A program made the position numbers and the translations under genes. A stretch of 64,000 nt of DNA from Dyella sp. GSA-30 (lineage in GTDB: Bacteria; Pseudomonadota; Gammaproteobacteria; Xanthomonadales; Rhodanobacteraceae), in the NCBI RefSeq assembly GCF_027924605.1, contig NZ_AP027042.1, forward strand, positions 1,031,524 to 1,095,523. The letters run 5' to 3'. How positions within the stretch are numbered: the stretch's first letter is position 1; each line of letters starts with the position of its first letter. The notes beneath the pieces were generated by a model. The model did no database searches. It was not told where the DNA came from and saw only the letters and a program-made list of their open reading frames with translations. This document shows positions 26,943 to 35,827 of this stretch, one piece after another.

Positions 26943-27494
26943 CTATGAGCTTTCCCGATCGAGTTCGATCAGTAACCCAAGGTCGACCCGGTCCGATACG
27001 GCGGTGCGATGGCCGCTCATGTTGAAGTCGCTGCGCTGGATGCTGCCGCGCAGTTCGATGGCGCAGCTGTGTTCGGAGTCGAGCTTGCAGTGCGCGGGCA
27101 ACATCTGAAACACCGCTGGCTGGGTAATCCCGCGCAAGGTCAGCCAGCCATTGAGGTCGCCGCCTTCTTCAAGCTTGCTGACCGCGACGGGTGCGGAGAC
27201 GAAGCGAATGGTCGGGTAATGCTCGGCATCGAAAAACTCCGGTGCCAGTACCCAGCGGCGAAAACGGTCCGAACCCATCTGCACGCTGTTGACGTCGATG
27301 CGCGCATCCACGGTGGCGACGTCGCGTTGGGTATTGAGGGTGACTTCTCCGCCGATCTGGTCGAAGCGGCCCGAGACCTGGCGCACCCAGAGTAATCGCA
27401 CGCCGAATTCCGCGTGCGAACGTTGGCTGTCGATACGGAAATCCGCGGCCTGCACCCTGGATGCCGCACCAGTGCAGAGCACACCCGCCAGCAT
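26943..27494 (-). CDS. YceI-family periplasmic protein
   Basis: 183 residues, with signal peptide ending near RVQA-ADF. Family features are IDSQRSHAEFGVRLLWVRQVSGRFDQIGGEV, the VDARIDVNSVQMGSDRFRRW strand pair, and WLTLRGITQPAVF. YceI proteins are lipocalin-like and bind isoprenoid lipids. The start is unsure: ATG 27494 leaves a short n-region with no clear ribosome-binding site, and the frame extends upstream, so translation may be coupled to sixA, which ends 29 bp away. Confidence 0.82.
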   Translation of the reverse strand: MLAGVLCTGAASRVQAADFRIDSQRSHAEFGVRLLWVRQVSGRFDQIGGEVTLNTQRDVATVDARIDVNSVQMGSDRFRRWVLAPEFFDAEHYPTIRFVSAPVAVSKLEEGGDLNGWLTLRGITQPAVFQMLPAHCKLDSEHSCAIELRGSIQRSDFNMSGHRTAVSDRVDLGLLIELDRESS

Positions 27495-27523
27495 CAGGCT
27501 ACGAAGGAGAGTGCCTTGACGTG

Positions 27524-27997
27524 TTACGGCGACCAGAAGGCGTCCAGTCGGGCACTGCCCGGCTCGAGCGATCCATGCAGATGCAATACGGCCAGGCCGG
27601 CCGGCGGCATACCGCGAAATTCGTCGGAACGTCCTTCCACAAGCAGGGCTACCAAGCGTTCGATACCGGGATTGTGGCCGACCAGCATGACAGTTCCCGC
27701 ATCGTCGTGCTGGTCGAGCAGCGCGAGCAACTCGCCCGGCGTGGCGTCGTAGATTTCGTCGGCAATTTGCGACTCGGGTGCGTTGCTCATGGCCGCCAGG
27801 GCCAGCGTGGCGGTGGCGCGGGTGCGTTCGGAAGGCGAGCACAGCACGCGGTCGGGTTTGACGCCATGCGACAACAGCCAGGCACCGGCTGCCTTGGCTT
27901 CCTGTTCGCCACGGCCGCTCAATCGTCGCCCTTGATCTTCGCCGCCGGTTTTGGCCGGCTGGGCTTCGGCGTGACGCAACAGGATCAGTTCGTGCAT
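27524..27997 (-). CDS. sixA: SixA-type phosphohistidine phosphatase
   Basis: 157 residues, single histidine-phosphatase domain. The RHG-type motif reads LLRHAEAQ with the catalytic His8; the second His is in VGHNPGIERL, and SPSERTRATATL contains the phosphate-binding Arg. This is SixA-like, acting on phosphohistidine of HPt or PTS proteins in the cytoplasm. Sits between the ParA-like gene (39 bp upstream) and yceI. Confidence 0.9.
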   Translation of the reverse strand: MHELILLRHAEAQPAKTGGEDQGRRLSGRGEQEAKAAGAWLLSHGVKPDRVLCSPSERTRATATLALAAMSNAPESQIADEIYDATPGELLALLDQHDDAGTVMLVGHNPGIERLVALLVEGRSDEFRGMPPAGLAVLHLHGSLEPGSARLDAFWSP

Positions 27998-28036
27998 AAG
28001 CTAACTCCGTGACCGGCAACCGCTGCCGGATGATTT

Positions 28037-28669
28037 TTATTGTTGGCGTTTGATCCAGCGCAGGATCGGCTTCCAGTCTTCCTGGTGGCCGCGTACCTGC
28101 TCGGAGTTGTAGTCGAAGATGCCTTTGCCTAGTGCGGTGAGCAACACGTAGGCCTGGCTGTCGCGCAACTGCGCAACGACCGGAAAGGGCGATTGTTCCT
28201 TGAGCTGCTCGACCGCGTCCTGGCTGGCACGGGTCCACGGCTTGAGCCGGTTGGCGATCAACCCGACCGGCAGCTTGCCGCGCTTGATACGGCTGATTTC
28301 CTTCAGGTGCGCGAGGAAGTCGAGCGTGGCGTCCAGATCGAACGGCGAGGGCAAGACCGGCACCAGCAGCACGCTGGCGTGCTCGATATACGGCTCCAGT
28401 TCGCGCTCGTGCGAGCCGGCGGGCGTGTCGATCAGTACGCGCTGGGTATCTTCGGGGAGCTTTTCGACCGCTTTGCGGCTGCCTTCGACGCCTAATACGC
28501 CGGGTACGTTCTCCGGCCTGCGTGCGGCCCAACGGAAGCTGGACTGTTGGCGATCCACATCGACGATAGCCGTGTGCTTGCCGTCCTGAGCCCAGTGCGA
28601 GGCCAGCTGGGTGACCAGCGTGCTCTTGCCGCAACCACCCTTGCTGCTTGCCACCAGCACGTTAAGCAT
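28037..28669 (-). CDS. ParA/MinD-family P-loop ATPase
   Basis: 210 residues. Deviant Walker A is SSKGGCGKSTLV (residues 8-19), the signature Lys present; DVDRQQSSFRW is the A-prime motif; VLIDTPAG is Walker B. Length matches small orphan ParA proteins (ParC/PpfA-like) that position cargo on the nucleoid. No ParB or cargo gene is adjacent, so its partner is unknown. First gene of the leftward unit ending in phospholipase D. The GCGKST variant is common in the family. Confidence 0.88.
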   Translation of the reverse strand: MLNVLVASSKGGCGKSTLVTQLASHWAQDGKHTAIVDVDRQQSSFRWAARRPENVPGVLGVEGSRKAVEKLPEDTQRVLIDTPAGSHERELEPYIEHASVLLVPVLPSPFDLDATLDFLAHLKEISRIKRGKLPVGLIANRLKPWTRASQDAVEQLKEQSPFPVVAQLRDSQAYVLLTALGKGIFDYNSEQVRGHQEDWKPILRWIKRQQ

Positions 28670-28850
28670 GCGCCGCTCCGCCTTCTGGAAGGTTAGGGGG
28701 AAGGGTACACAGGCTTGACCGAATGGGGAACGGGCAAGTTTGCCCGGCGAGTGTGCGGCGGACGGCGTTTTCGGTATGCGGCTATGTGCGGGCTGCGTTA
28801 CAAATCATTACTCACGTCACTGGATGACCAGCTTCGCTGTTGTAAAGCGC

Positions 28851-28943
28851 TCCCGGCTTGCGCCGGGATGACGATTTAGGAGCGGGTTTGGGCTTACCGG
28901 ACGTTTCCTACTCGTCATCCCGGCGCAGGCCGGGACCCAGTGG
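28851..28943. repeat. Interspersed inverted-repeat pair, CGTCATCCCGG family
   Basis: Right-hand-type arm 28851-28874 (TCCCGGCTTGCGCCGGGATG) and left-hand-type arm 28907-28943 (CCTACTCGTCATCCCGGCGC). The spacing and interior differ from the copies at 9991 and 35627. The first arm looks truncated, since it lacks the CACTGG end. The rest of 28670-28988 holds no gene. Confidence 0.8.
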
Positions 28944-28988
28944 CGTCAGTGGTGACGTAGCACCGGATCGCTGCACGGCAAACCCGCT

Positions 28989-30020
28989 CTAGTGCGTAGA
29001 GCCGGCCGGCGCCGGAGCCGCCGCATCTTCTTTCGGCGCCTCCAACGGAATCGAATAGTCGCGCAGCGCCGCCAGCACGATGCTCATTTCGGTGCCGCCG
29101 TTGCGGGCCAGCGCCAGCAAATGCTGCGACATGGCCTTGTCGGTCGGTGCCCGGGTCGAGAGCTGGGAGAAGTTCTGTACCTGCCAGATCAGGTTGCGGC
29201 GCTGGCGCTTGGCATCGGCCTGCTGGGCGTCGTCGCCACTCAGCACTTCGCGGATATGCAGTCCGAGCGAGCGGGCCAGCGGGCTGGAGCCCCACTCGAG
29301 GGTGCGGCCCAGCTTGAGACAGTCCTGCTTGAGGGCGTCATCGTTGGCGGCGCCTTCGCACAGCTTGGCCGTGGCCTGCAGGCCCGGCTGCGGCTGGGTG
29401 CTGATGACGCTATAGACGATCAGCATCTGGACCCCGTTGGGGCCGGCCGACATCGCCGAATCGACCGTATCGGCCGGGGGCGGCAGGACGCTGACCACGT
29501 CGGCGATGGCCTTGAGGCTGGCGCCGGTGTAATCGTCGTAAAGCTTGGCGGCGGCTGCCTTGGCCAGGTCGGCCCGCGCTTCCTTGTCCTTGCCGTCGTG
29601 CTGGTCGATGCCAAGCTGCAGCATCCAGACGGCCGCATTGTCCGCGGCCTGTTCACGCAGCTTGGCGACCGCATCGGCGTTCGGGCAGGCATCACCCTTG
29701 GCGTCGCAATCGCTCAGCCGGACCCAGCTCACCGCCGCGCTGGCGCCGTCGGCGGCTGCCGCGCGGTCGATCAGGGTGTGGAAATCGTTGTACTTGGGCT
29801 GGCTGGGCAGGGGGCGCGCCAGCAACGCGGCACCCAGCAAGGGTGCGGCATCGGCCCGGGGAGCCACTACGCTGACCAGGTCGCGCTGAAAAGCGATCAT
29901 GGCCTGGGCATGGGCCGTAGCCTGCTTTTTGTCCGTTTTGTCCGGCGATTTTGCCGCCAGAGCGGGCAAAGCCAGCAGCGCACAGGCCAGGGTCAGGGCC
30001 AGAGGGCGCAGTCCACGCAT
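28989..30020 (-). CDS. Hypothetical exported protein
   Basis: 343 residues from ATG 30020 (MRGLRPLALTLACALLALPALA, a clear signal peptide cleaved near ALA-AKS). The ATG at 30032 overlaps the GGAGAA ribosome-binding site and is rejected. The mature part is Ala-rich and helical, with two Cys in SDCDAKGDACPNAD and two in AKLCEGAANDDALKQDC, so two disulfides are plausible in the periplasm. Repeated helical pairs suggest TPR/SEL1-like packing, but no motif is convincing. C-terminus is low-complexity (EDAAAPAPAGSTH). Confidence 0.75.
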   Translation of the reverse strand: MRGLRPLALTLACALLALPALAAKSPDKTDKKQATAHAQAMIAFQRDLVSVVAPRADAAPLLGAALLARPLPSQPKYNDFHTLIDRAAAADGASAAVSWVRLSDCDAKGDACPNADAVAKLREQAADNAAVWMLQLGIDQHDGKDKEARADLAKAAAAKLYDDYTGASLKAIADVVSVLPPPADTVDSAMSAGPNGVQMLIVYSVISTQPQPGLQATAKLCEGAANDDALKQDCLKLGRTLEWGSSPLARSLGLHIREVLSGDDAQQADAKRQRRNLIWQVQNFSQLSTRAPTDKAMSQHLLALARNGGTEMSIVLAALRDYSIPLEAPKEDAAAPAPAGSTH

Positions 30021-30228
30021 AGGGTTCTCCATGAAATCGGGCTGTCACAAAGGCGCCAGCATAGCCGGCCAGAATTGAGGATGTTCTGAACGGGATCTCC
30101 CTCAACCCCGGTCATCCTTAAGCTCGCCTGATTCAAGGGTCGATCGACAGCGAACGTCGGCGATCAGGCTTGTTAGCATGGCCCTTTCGCGAGGCTCCCG
30201 GGCCCGCCGCAGCTGCAGGAGACAAAAA

Positions 30229-30426
30229 GTGGATCAGCTTTCCATGTTCGCCGACGGGCGAGCGCCCTGGTTCGTCGGTTGGGGGACCCTGGCATTGCTC
30301 AACGCCGGTCTGGCACAAGGCAAGAACCGCAGCGGGTTAATCTGGTTTCTGTTGTCGATTTTCTTCGGCCCACTGGCGACGTTGGCATTGGTGTTGATGC
30401 CGAAGGTGAGGCCGACGCTTTTCTAA
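30229..30426 (+). CDS. Small membrane protein
   Basis: 65 residues from GTG 30229, which has AGGAGA six bases upstream; ATG 30244 is the alternative. The sequence VDQLSMFADGRAPWFVGWGT is followed by a hydrophobic helix (SGLIWFLLSIFFGPLATLALVLM) and a short basic tail. Such NxxGLAxxKNRSxxxWFxxSxxFGPLA proteins are common, uncharacterised inner-membrane peptides. It is divergent from the exported hypothetical gene. Confidence 0.7.
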   Translation: MDQLSMFADGRAPWFVGWGTLALLNAGLAQGKNRSGLIWFLLSIFFGPLATLALVLMPKVRPTLF

Positions 30427-30472
30427 AGAAGTCCGGCCGCTACGCGGTCTGTCAATGGACAACGGTAAACGG

Positions 30473-30499
30473 AAAAAGCCAGCCGGGTGAGGGCTGGCT
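30473..30499 (-). terminator. Rho-independent terminator of speE
   Basis: AGCCAGCC (30477-30484) and GGCTGGCT (30492-30499) form an 8-bp stem; on the minus strand it is followed by TTTTTCC. It lies 52 bp after the speE stop. On the plus strand the run after the stem is weak. Confidence 0.75.
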
Positions 30500-30550
30500 C
30501 TTCCTGTTTGCCATTGACGGTGAGTAAAGCGAGCGACTTTACGCTCTGGC

Positions 30551-31402
30551 TCAATCGCCCAACTGCTCGCGCATGAACTCCGGCTGCGCCAGTGCGCCGC
30601 GGTGAATATCCGCGTTGTAATAACGGGTCGGGAAGTTCTTGCTGGCGGCGCCGCGCTCGCGGAAGCCGGAAAGATCGCCGCCCTTGCGTGCCATCGTGCA
30701 GCTCCACCAGCCGGTGGGGTAGCACGGCTGCGGGAACGGCAGCGTCTTGACCGCATTGAAGCCGGCGGTGCGCATCGCCGCGCGCATCGACTTGATCAGT
30801 TCGATGTGGGCGATCGGCGATTCGCTCTGCTGCACCAGGATGCCGCCGTGGCGCAGGGCCTTGTGGCAGCTACTGTAAAAAGCCGCGTTGAACAGGCCTT
30901 CGGCCGGGCCCACCGGGTCGGTCGAGTCGACGATGATCAGGTCGAGCGAATCGGGTTCGGCCTCGGCCATGTACTTGATGCCGTCGATAAACAGCAGCTC
31001 GGCGCGCGGGTCGTTGTTGGCTTCGCACAGTTCCGGGAAATACTGCTCGGCCAGACGCGTCACGCGCTCGTCGATCTCCACCTGCACGGCGTGCTCGACT
31101 TCCTCGTGCTTCAGCACCTCGCGCAGCGTGCCGCAATCGCCGCCGCCGATCACCACCACGCGCTTGGCGCGGGCATGCGTGAACAGCGCCGGGTGGGTCA
31201 TCATCTCGTGATAGAGAAAGTTATCGCGGCTGGTCAGCATGACGCAGCCGTCGATCACCATCAGGTTGCCCCAGTCGGTGGTCTGATAGATCTCGATGGT
31301 TTGAAACGCGGTCTTCTCCGCATGAAGCAGCTTCTCCACGCGATAACCGATGGAAGAGCCGGAAGCCTGATGGGCTTCGGTGAACCAGCTGAGCTGCGAC
31401 AT
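30551..31402 (-). CDS. speE: Spermidine synthase
   Basis: Transfers aminopropyl from decarboxylated S-adenosylmethionine to putrescine. 283 residues. Motifs: VIGGGDCGTLREVLKH (cofactor loop), VEIDERVTRLAEQYFP, DLIIVDSTDPVGPAEGLF with the catalytic Asp, and LPFPQPCYPTGWWS. The C-terminal SKNFPTRYYNADIHRGALAQP is typical. ATG 31402 (MSQLSWFTEAH) is chosen over upstream in-frame codons. Divergent from speA, so putrescine supply and spermidine synthesis share a 274-bp control region. Confidence 0.95.
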   Translation of the reverse strand: MSQLSWFTEAHQASGSSIGYRVEKLLHAEKTAFQTIEIYQTTDWGNLMVIDGCVMLTSRDNFLYHEMMTHPALFTHARAKRVVVIGGGDCGTLREVLKHEEVEHAVQVEIDERVTRLAEQYFPELCEANNDPRAELLFIDGIKYMAEAEPDSLDLIIVDSTDPVGPAEGLFNAAFYSSCHKALRHGGILVQQSESPIAHIELIKSMRAAMRTAGFNAVKTLPFPQPCYPTGWWSCTMARKGGDLSGFRERGAASKNFPTRYYNADIHRGALAQPEFMREQLGD

Positions 31403-31676
31403 GACAAGGAGTCCTGGCGTACGGTAAAGGAACGGTAAAGAACGACTATTGTAGCGGGAAAGGTGGCCCGCACGCGCCGCCGTGAAGAGCGCCGCAGCCA
31501 CATTGTCACGCTTGGCCTATTACAATAGCGGTTCGGCCGCCCCGCGAACCCCGCTCGTCGGCCGGACAAGCCCATCGGCCCCGCGGCGTGCGAGGCTTCC
31601 GGTCGAGGGCTCGTTGTTCCGTCAAGGCTCGCCGCTGCGACGTCATCGTCCGTTGGTACAAGGAGATCTCAGTCTT

Positions 31677-33566
31677 ATGGCGAACCCCTGGAATTCCGCC
31701 GCATCCCGTCACACCTATGCGATCGCCCATTGGGGCGACGGCTACGTCGACGTCAACGATGCCGGCCACATTGTCATGCGCCCGCGCGGCGCCAACGGCC
31801 CGTCCCTGTCGCTGCCGGCCATCGTCGAGCGCGCGCGTGCCGAGGGCCTGCGGCTGCCGTTGATGGTCCGCTTCCCGGACATCCTGGCCGACCGCCTGGC
31901 CCGGCTCAAGAACGCTTTTGCCAAGGCAATCGACGAATGGAGTTATTCGGGCGGCTATACGGCCGTCTATCCGATCAAGGTCAACCAGCAGCGCGGCGTC
32001 GCCGGCGAGCTGGTGGCCGCTGGTACCGAAGGCTTCGGCCTGGAAGCCGGTTCCAAGCCCGAGCTGATGGCTGTACTGGCGATGGCCCGGCCGGGCAGCA
32101 TCGTGATCTGCAATGGTTACAAGGACCGCGAATACATTCGTCTCGCGCTGATCGGCCGCAAGCTCGGCCTGCGCGTGCATATCGTGATCGAAAAGCTTTC
32201 CGAGCTCGAACACGTGCTCAGCGAGGCCAAGGCGCTGGCGGTCGAGCCCCTGCTCGGCGTGCGCGTGCGCCTGGCCACGCTCGGCGCCGGCAAGTGGCAG
32301 AACACCGGCGGCGACAAGGGCAAGTTCGGTCTGTCGCCCAGCCAGGTGCTGACTTTGATCGAGCGGCTCGACCGTGCCGGTCTCACCCATACGCTGAAGC
32401 TGCAGCATTTTCATATGGGTTCGCAGATGTCCAACGTGCGCGACATCGCCGCGGGCATGCGCGAGGCGAGCCGTTATTTTGTGGAGCTGCGTCGCAAGGG
32501 CATTCCGCTGGAGATTGTCGACGTCGGCGGTGGCCTGGGCGTCGATTACGAAGGCTCACGTTCGCGCAGCAGCAACTCGATCAACTATTCGCTGGAGCAA
32601 TACGCCGCGACCATCGTGCAGGCGCTGGCCGAAGTGTGTGCCGAAGAAGGTCTGGACGCGCCGCACATCATCACCGAGGCCGGCCGCGCGATGACCGCGC
32701 ATCACGCGGTGTTGATCGCCAACGTGACCGAGGTGGAAGAAGTCTCCGCCGGCAAGATCGAGCCGCCGCACGCCGACGAGCCGGCCGTCTTGCGTCGCCT
32801 GCGCGAAACTTACGGCGAGCTCGATCAACGGCCGACGCTGGAGCTGTTTCACGAAGCGCAGCATCACCTTGCCGAAGGCCAGTCGCTGTATGCGCTCGGT
32901 CAGTTGTCGCTGGACGACCGTGCCCACCTGGACGATCTCTACTACGCCATCGTCAATGCGGTACGCCTGCGCCTGTTGCCGGCCGAGCGTGCCCATCGCC
33001 AGGCGCTGGACGAACTCGACGAGAAGCTGGTCGACAAGTACTTCCTGAATTTCTCGGTGTTCGAGTCGGTGCCGGACATCTGGGCGATCGAACAGATCTT
33101 CCCGATCGCCCCGATCGCGCGGCTGGACGAAGAGCCGACCCGGCGTGGTGTGATCGTCGACCTGACCTGCGATTCGGACGGCCGCATCGATCACTATGTG
33201 GATGCCGAAGGCGTGGACGTGAGCTTGCCGTTGCATGCACTGCGCGATGGCGAAAGCTATCAGCTGGGCATCTTCATGGTCGGCGCGTATCAGGAAACCC
33301 TGGGCGACATCCATAACCTGTTTGGCGATACCGATGCGGTGAACGTGCGCGTCGACGGCGATTCGTACGTATTTGCGCATAAGCGCAGCGGCGATACCAC
33401 CGACCTGATGCTCGACTATGTCGGCTACGATCTGGAAGCCATGCGCAGCAGCTATCGCGAACGGATCGCGACGGCCGGCGTGCAGGGCGAGGCGGCCGAC
33501 AAGTTATATGCCACATTGAATCAGGGCCTGACGGGCTACACGTATCTTTCCGATAAAGCCGACTGA
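31677..33566 (+). CDS. speA: Biosynthetic arginine decarboxylase
   Basis: PLP enzyme converting arginine to agmatine for putrescine synthesis. 629 residues, the fold-III SpeA type. The PLP Lys is in [16 protein letters not shown]; other motifs are [28 protein letters not shown] and [16 protein letters not shown], with the C-terminal catalytic Cys region [19 protein letters not shown] lies 10 bp before ATG 31677; the frame is open to 31482, but that stretch is the divergent promoter. CTATTACAATAG near 31517 is a possible -10 region. Confidence 0.96.
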   Translation: MANPWNSAASRHTYAIAHWGDGYVDVNDAGHIVMRPRGANGPSLSLPAIVERARAEGLRLPLMVRFPDILADRLARLKNAFAKAIDEWSYSGGYTAVYPIKVNQQRGVAGELVAAGTEGFGLEAGSKPELMAVLAMARPGSIVICNGYKDREYIRLALIGRKLGLRVHIVIEKLSELEHVLSEAKALAVEPLLGVRVRLATLGAGKWQNTGGDKGKFGLSPSQVLTLIERLDRAGLTHTLKLQHFHMGSQMSNVRDIAAGMREASRYFVELRRKGIPLEIVDVGGGLGVDYEGSRSRSSNSINYSLEQYAATIVQALAEVCAEEGLDAPHIITEAGRAMTAHHAVLIANVTEVEEVSAGKIEPPHADEPAVLRRLRETYGELDQRPTLELFHEAQHHLAEGQSLYALGQLSLDDRAHLDDLYYAIVNAVRLRLLPAERAHRQALDELDEKLVDKYFLNFSVFESVPDIWAIEQIFPIAPIARLDEEPTRRGVIVDLTCDSDGRIDHYVDAEGVDVSLPLHALRDGESYQLGIFMVGAYQETLGDIHNLFGDTDAVNVRVDGDSYVFAHKRSGDTTDLMLDYVGYDLEAMRSSYRERIATAGVQGEAADKLYATLNQGLTGYTYLSDKAD

Positions 33567-33615
33567 CTCGCGTCCGCCGGCCCGCTTCTCCCCCCAAGCT
33601 TACGAAGGAGTGTTT

Positions 33616-34401
33616 ATGGCGAGTCTCGAAGGTAAAGTCGCGTTGATTACCGGCGCAGCCAGCGGTCTGGGCAAGGCCATTGCCGAGCTTTATGCCAAGA
33701 ATGGCGCGGCCGTGGCGATTGCCGATATCAATCAGCAGGCGGCCGATGCGACGGCTGCGGAAATCGTCGCTGCCGGCGGCAAGGCGATCGGCATCGCGAT
33801 GGACGTCACCGACGAGGCGGCGGTCAATGCGGGTACCGAGAAGGTGGTTGCTGCATTCGGCCACCTGGATATCCTGATTTCCAACGCCGGCGTGCAGATC
33901 ATCAACCCGATCGACCAGTTCGCCTTCGCCGATTGGAAGAAGATGCTCGCGATCCACCTCGATGGCGGCTTTCTGACCACCAAGGCGGCGCTCAAGCACA
34001 TGTACAAGGATGACCGTGGTGGTGTGGTCATCTATATGGGTTCGGTGCACTCGCATGAAGCATCCAAGCTCAAGTCCGCCTATGTCACCGCCAAGCATGG
34101 CCTGCTGGGCCTGGCCCGCACGCTGGCCAAAGAAGGCGCGGCCCACAATGTGCGCTCGCATGTGATCTGCCCGGGCTTTGTTCGCACGCCGCTGGTGGAG
34201 AAGCAGATTCCCGAGCAGGCGAAGGAACTGGGGATCAGCGAAGACGAGGTGATCAAGAACGTGATGCTCAAGGACACCGTCGATGGCGTCTTCACCACGG
34301 TCGAAGACATTGCCGAGACGGCGTTGTACCTGGCCGCTTTCCCATCCGCTGCGCTGACCGGTCAGTCGATCGTGGTCAGCCACGGCTGGTACATGCAGTA
34401 A
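33616..34401 (+). CDS. bdhA: 3-hydroxybutyrate dehydrogenase (SDR)
   Basis: NAD-dependent oxidation of D-3-hydroxybutyrate to acetoacetate. 261 residues, classical SDR. Motifs: TGAASGLG (NAD), ISNAGVQ, the catalytic Ser/Tyr/Lys ([21 protein letters not shown]), and [15 protein letters not shown], the last typical of 3-hydroxybutyrate dehydrogenases. AAGGAG precedes ATG 33616 by 5 bases. It is 4 bp before the patatin gene, a recurrent pairing that suggests breakdown of polyhydroxybutyrate or its oligomers. Confidence 0.88.
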   Translation: MASLEGKVALITGAASGLGKAIAELYAKNGAAVAIADINQQAADATAAEIVAAGGKAIGIAMDVTDEAAVNAGTEKVVAAFGHLDILISNAGVQIINPIDQFAFADWKKMLAIHLDGGFLTTKAALKHMYKDDRGGVVIYMGSVHSHEASKLKSAYVTAKHGLLGLARTLAKEGAAHNVRSHVICPGFVRTPLVEKQIPEQAKELGISEDEVIKNVMLKDTVDGVFTTVEDIAETALYLAAFPSAALTGQSIVVSHGWYMQ

Positions 34402-34405
34402 CGCC

Positions 34406-35611
34406 ATGAGCCACGATAAGAGTAGCCAACTGCGCGCTTCAGTCGCAGCAGCAGTGGGCGACTCGGTCGCCCGCAACTATGGCACCGTCGCCCTGGTTCT
34501 CCAGGGCGGCGGCGCGCTCGGCGCTTACCAGGCCGGCGTATATCAGGCGCTGGAAGAAGCCGCGCTGCGGCCCAACTGGATCGCCGGCATTTCCATCGGC
34601 GCGTTGAACGCGGCGATCATCGCGGGCAATCCGCCGGAAAAGCGCGTTGAGAAGCTCAACGAATTCTGGCGCTCGATCTGCCAGACGCCATTGCCGTCGG
34701 TGCCGTCGTTATCGTCCTCCCCGTTCGATCCGGCTAACTGGCCATTGCCGTGGCAGAACGGCATGAGTGCGATGGCCGCGTGGCGCACGCTGATCGAGGG
34801 GCAGCTCGGTTTCTTCGTGCCGCGTCTGCCGCCGCCATTCCTGCAAAGCCACAAATCGCCGGCCACGACCAGCTGGTACGACACCGCACCGCTGCGCGCC
34901 ACACTGGAGCGCCTGGCCGATTTCGATCGCATCAACGATCCGCGCGAGATGCGCGTGTCGGTGGGTGCGGTCAATGTGCGCACCGGCAACTTCGCGTATT
35001 TCGAGAACACCCACGGCAAGCTTCGGCCCGAGCATTTCATGGCATCGGGTGCCCTGCCGCCTGGATTCCCCGCCGTGGAAATCGACGGCGAGTTCTATTG
35101 GGACGGCGGCATGGTCTCCAATACGCCACTCTACAAGGTGCTGGCCGAGCGCCCTTGTCACGACGCGCTGGTGTTCCAGGTCGACCTGTGGAATGCACAA
35201 GGCGAATTGCCGCGCGATATGAGCGGCGTGGCCGAGCGCTCGAAAGAGATTCAGTACTCCAGCCGCACGCGCATGATTACCGAGTACATGAAGATGGATC
35301 AGGAGCAGCGACGCATGCTGCACGACCTGATGGCGCTGGTGCCGCCGGAGATGCACAACAAGCCGGCCTACAAGCGTGCCGAGCAACGTGCCAGCGGTGC
35401 CGTGACCAATCTGATCCACCTGATCTATCGCAACAAGCCGTACGAAGGGCACTACAAGGATTACGAGTTCAGCGCGGCGACGATGCATGAGCATTGGGAA
35501 AGCGGTGTGGCGGATATGCAAAGCACGCTCGCCCATCCGCATTGGCTGGATATCCCCGATACCGAGCATCCGTTCGTGACGCATGATGCGCATCGGTCCG
35601 AATCCGTCTAA
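34406..35611 (+). CDS. Patatin-like phospholipase/hydrolase
   Basis: 401 residues. The oxyanion loop QGGGALGAYQAGVYQAL, the nucleophile elbow GISIGALNAA (GxSxG) and the catalytic Asp in WDGGMVSNTPLY make a complete Ser-Asp dyad. The C-terminal 120 residues (GVAERSKEIQYSSRTRMITEYMK...) match the extension seen in patatins next to 3-hydroxybutyrate dehydrogenase genes. No signal peptide, so probably cytoplasmic. Likely substrates are ester lipids or PHB-related esters; the choice is inference from the neighbour. Confidence 0.9.
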   Translation: MSHDKSSQLRASVAAAVGDSVARNYGTVALVLQGGGALGAYQAGVYQALEEAALRPNWIAGISIGALNAAIIAGNPPEKRVEKLNEFWRSICQTPLPSVPSLSSSPFDPANWPLPWQNGMSAMAAWRTLIEGQLGFFVPRLPPPFLQSHKSPATTSWYDTAPLRATLERLADFDRINDPREMRVSVGAVNVRTGNFAYFENTHGKLRPEHFMASGALPPGFPAVEIDGEFYWDGGMVSNTPLYKVLAERPCHDALVFQVDLWNAQGELPRDMSGVAERSKEIQYSSRTRMITEYMKMDQEQRRMLHDLMALVPPEMHNKPAYKRAEQRASGAVTNLIHLIYRNKPYEGHYKDYEFSAATMHEHWESGVADMQSTLAHPHWLDIPDTEHPFVTHDAHRSESV

Positions 35612-35626
35612 GACCTAAGTTTCCAT

Positions 35627-35731
35627 CGTCATCCCGGCGAAGGCCGGGATCCAGTGGCTTCGATTCCCGGCTTTCGCGATAACCGACCACAAAGTCACTG
35701 GGTCCCGGCCTTCGCCGGGATGACGAGTAGG
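35627..35731. repeat. Interspersed inverted-repeat pair, CGTCATCCCGG family
   Basis: Left arm 35627-35663 (CGTCATCCCGGCGAAGGCC) and right arm 35691-35731 (GGCCTTCGCCGGGATGACG) are near-perfect complements. The interior CCGGCTTTCGCGATAACCGAC matches part of the interior of the copy at 9991, so arms and interior move or copy as one unit. Confidence 0.85.
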
Positions 35732-35827
35732 AAGGAGTGTTTAGAAGTCTGTTTTCCTGGCGCGGTTTCCCCACGCGCGCTTTAGAATGGACTTCTTCCC
35801 TTCCATCCCCGACCTCCCGGAATCCCC

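Noticed and set aside
28037-28669. ParA-like gene as evidence of a plasmid or integrative element
   Set aside because: It lacks a ParB partner and replication or transfer genes, and its neighbours are ordinary chromosomal genes.
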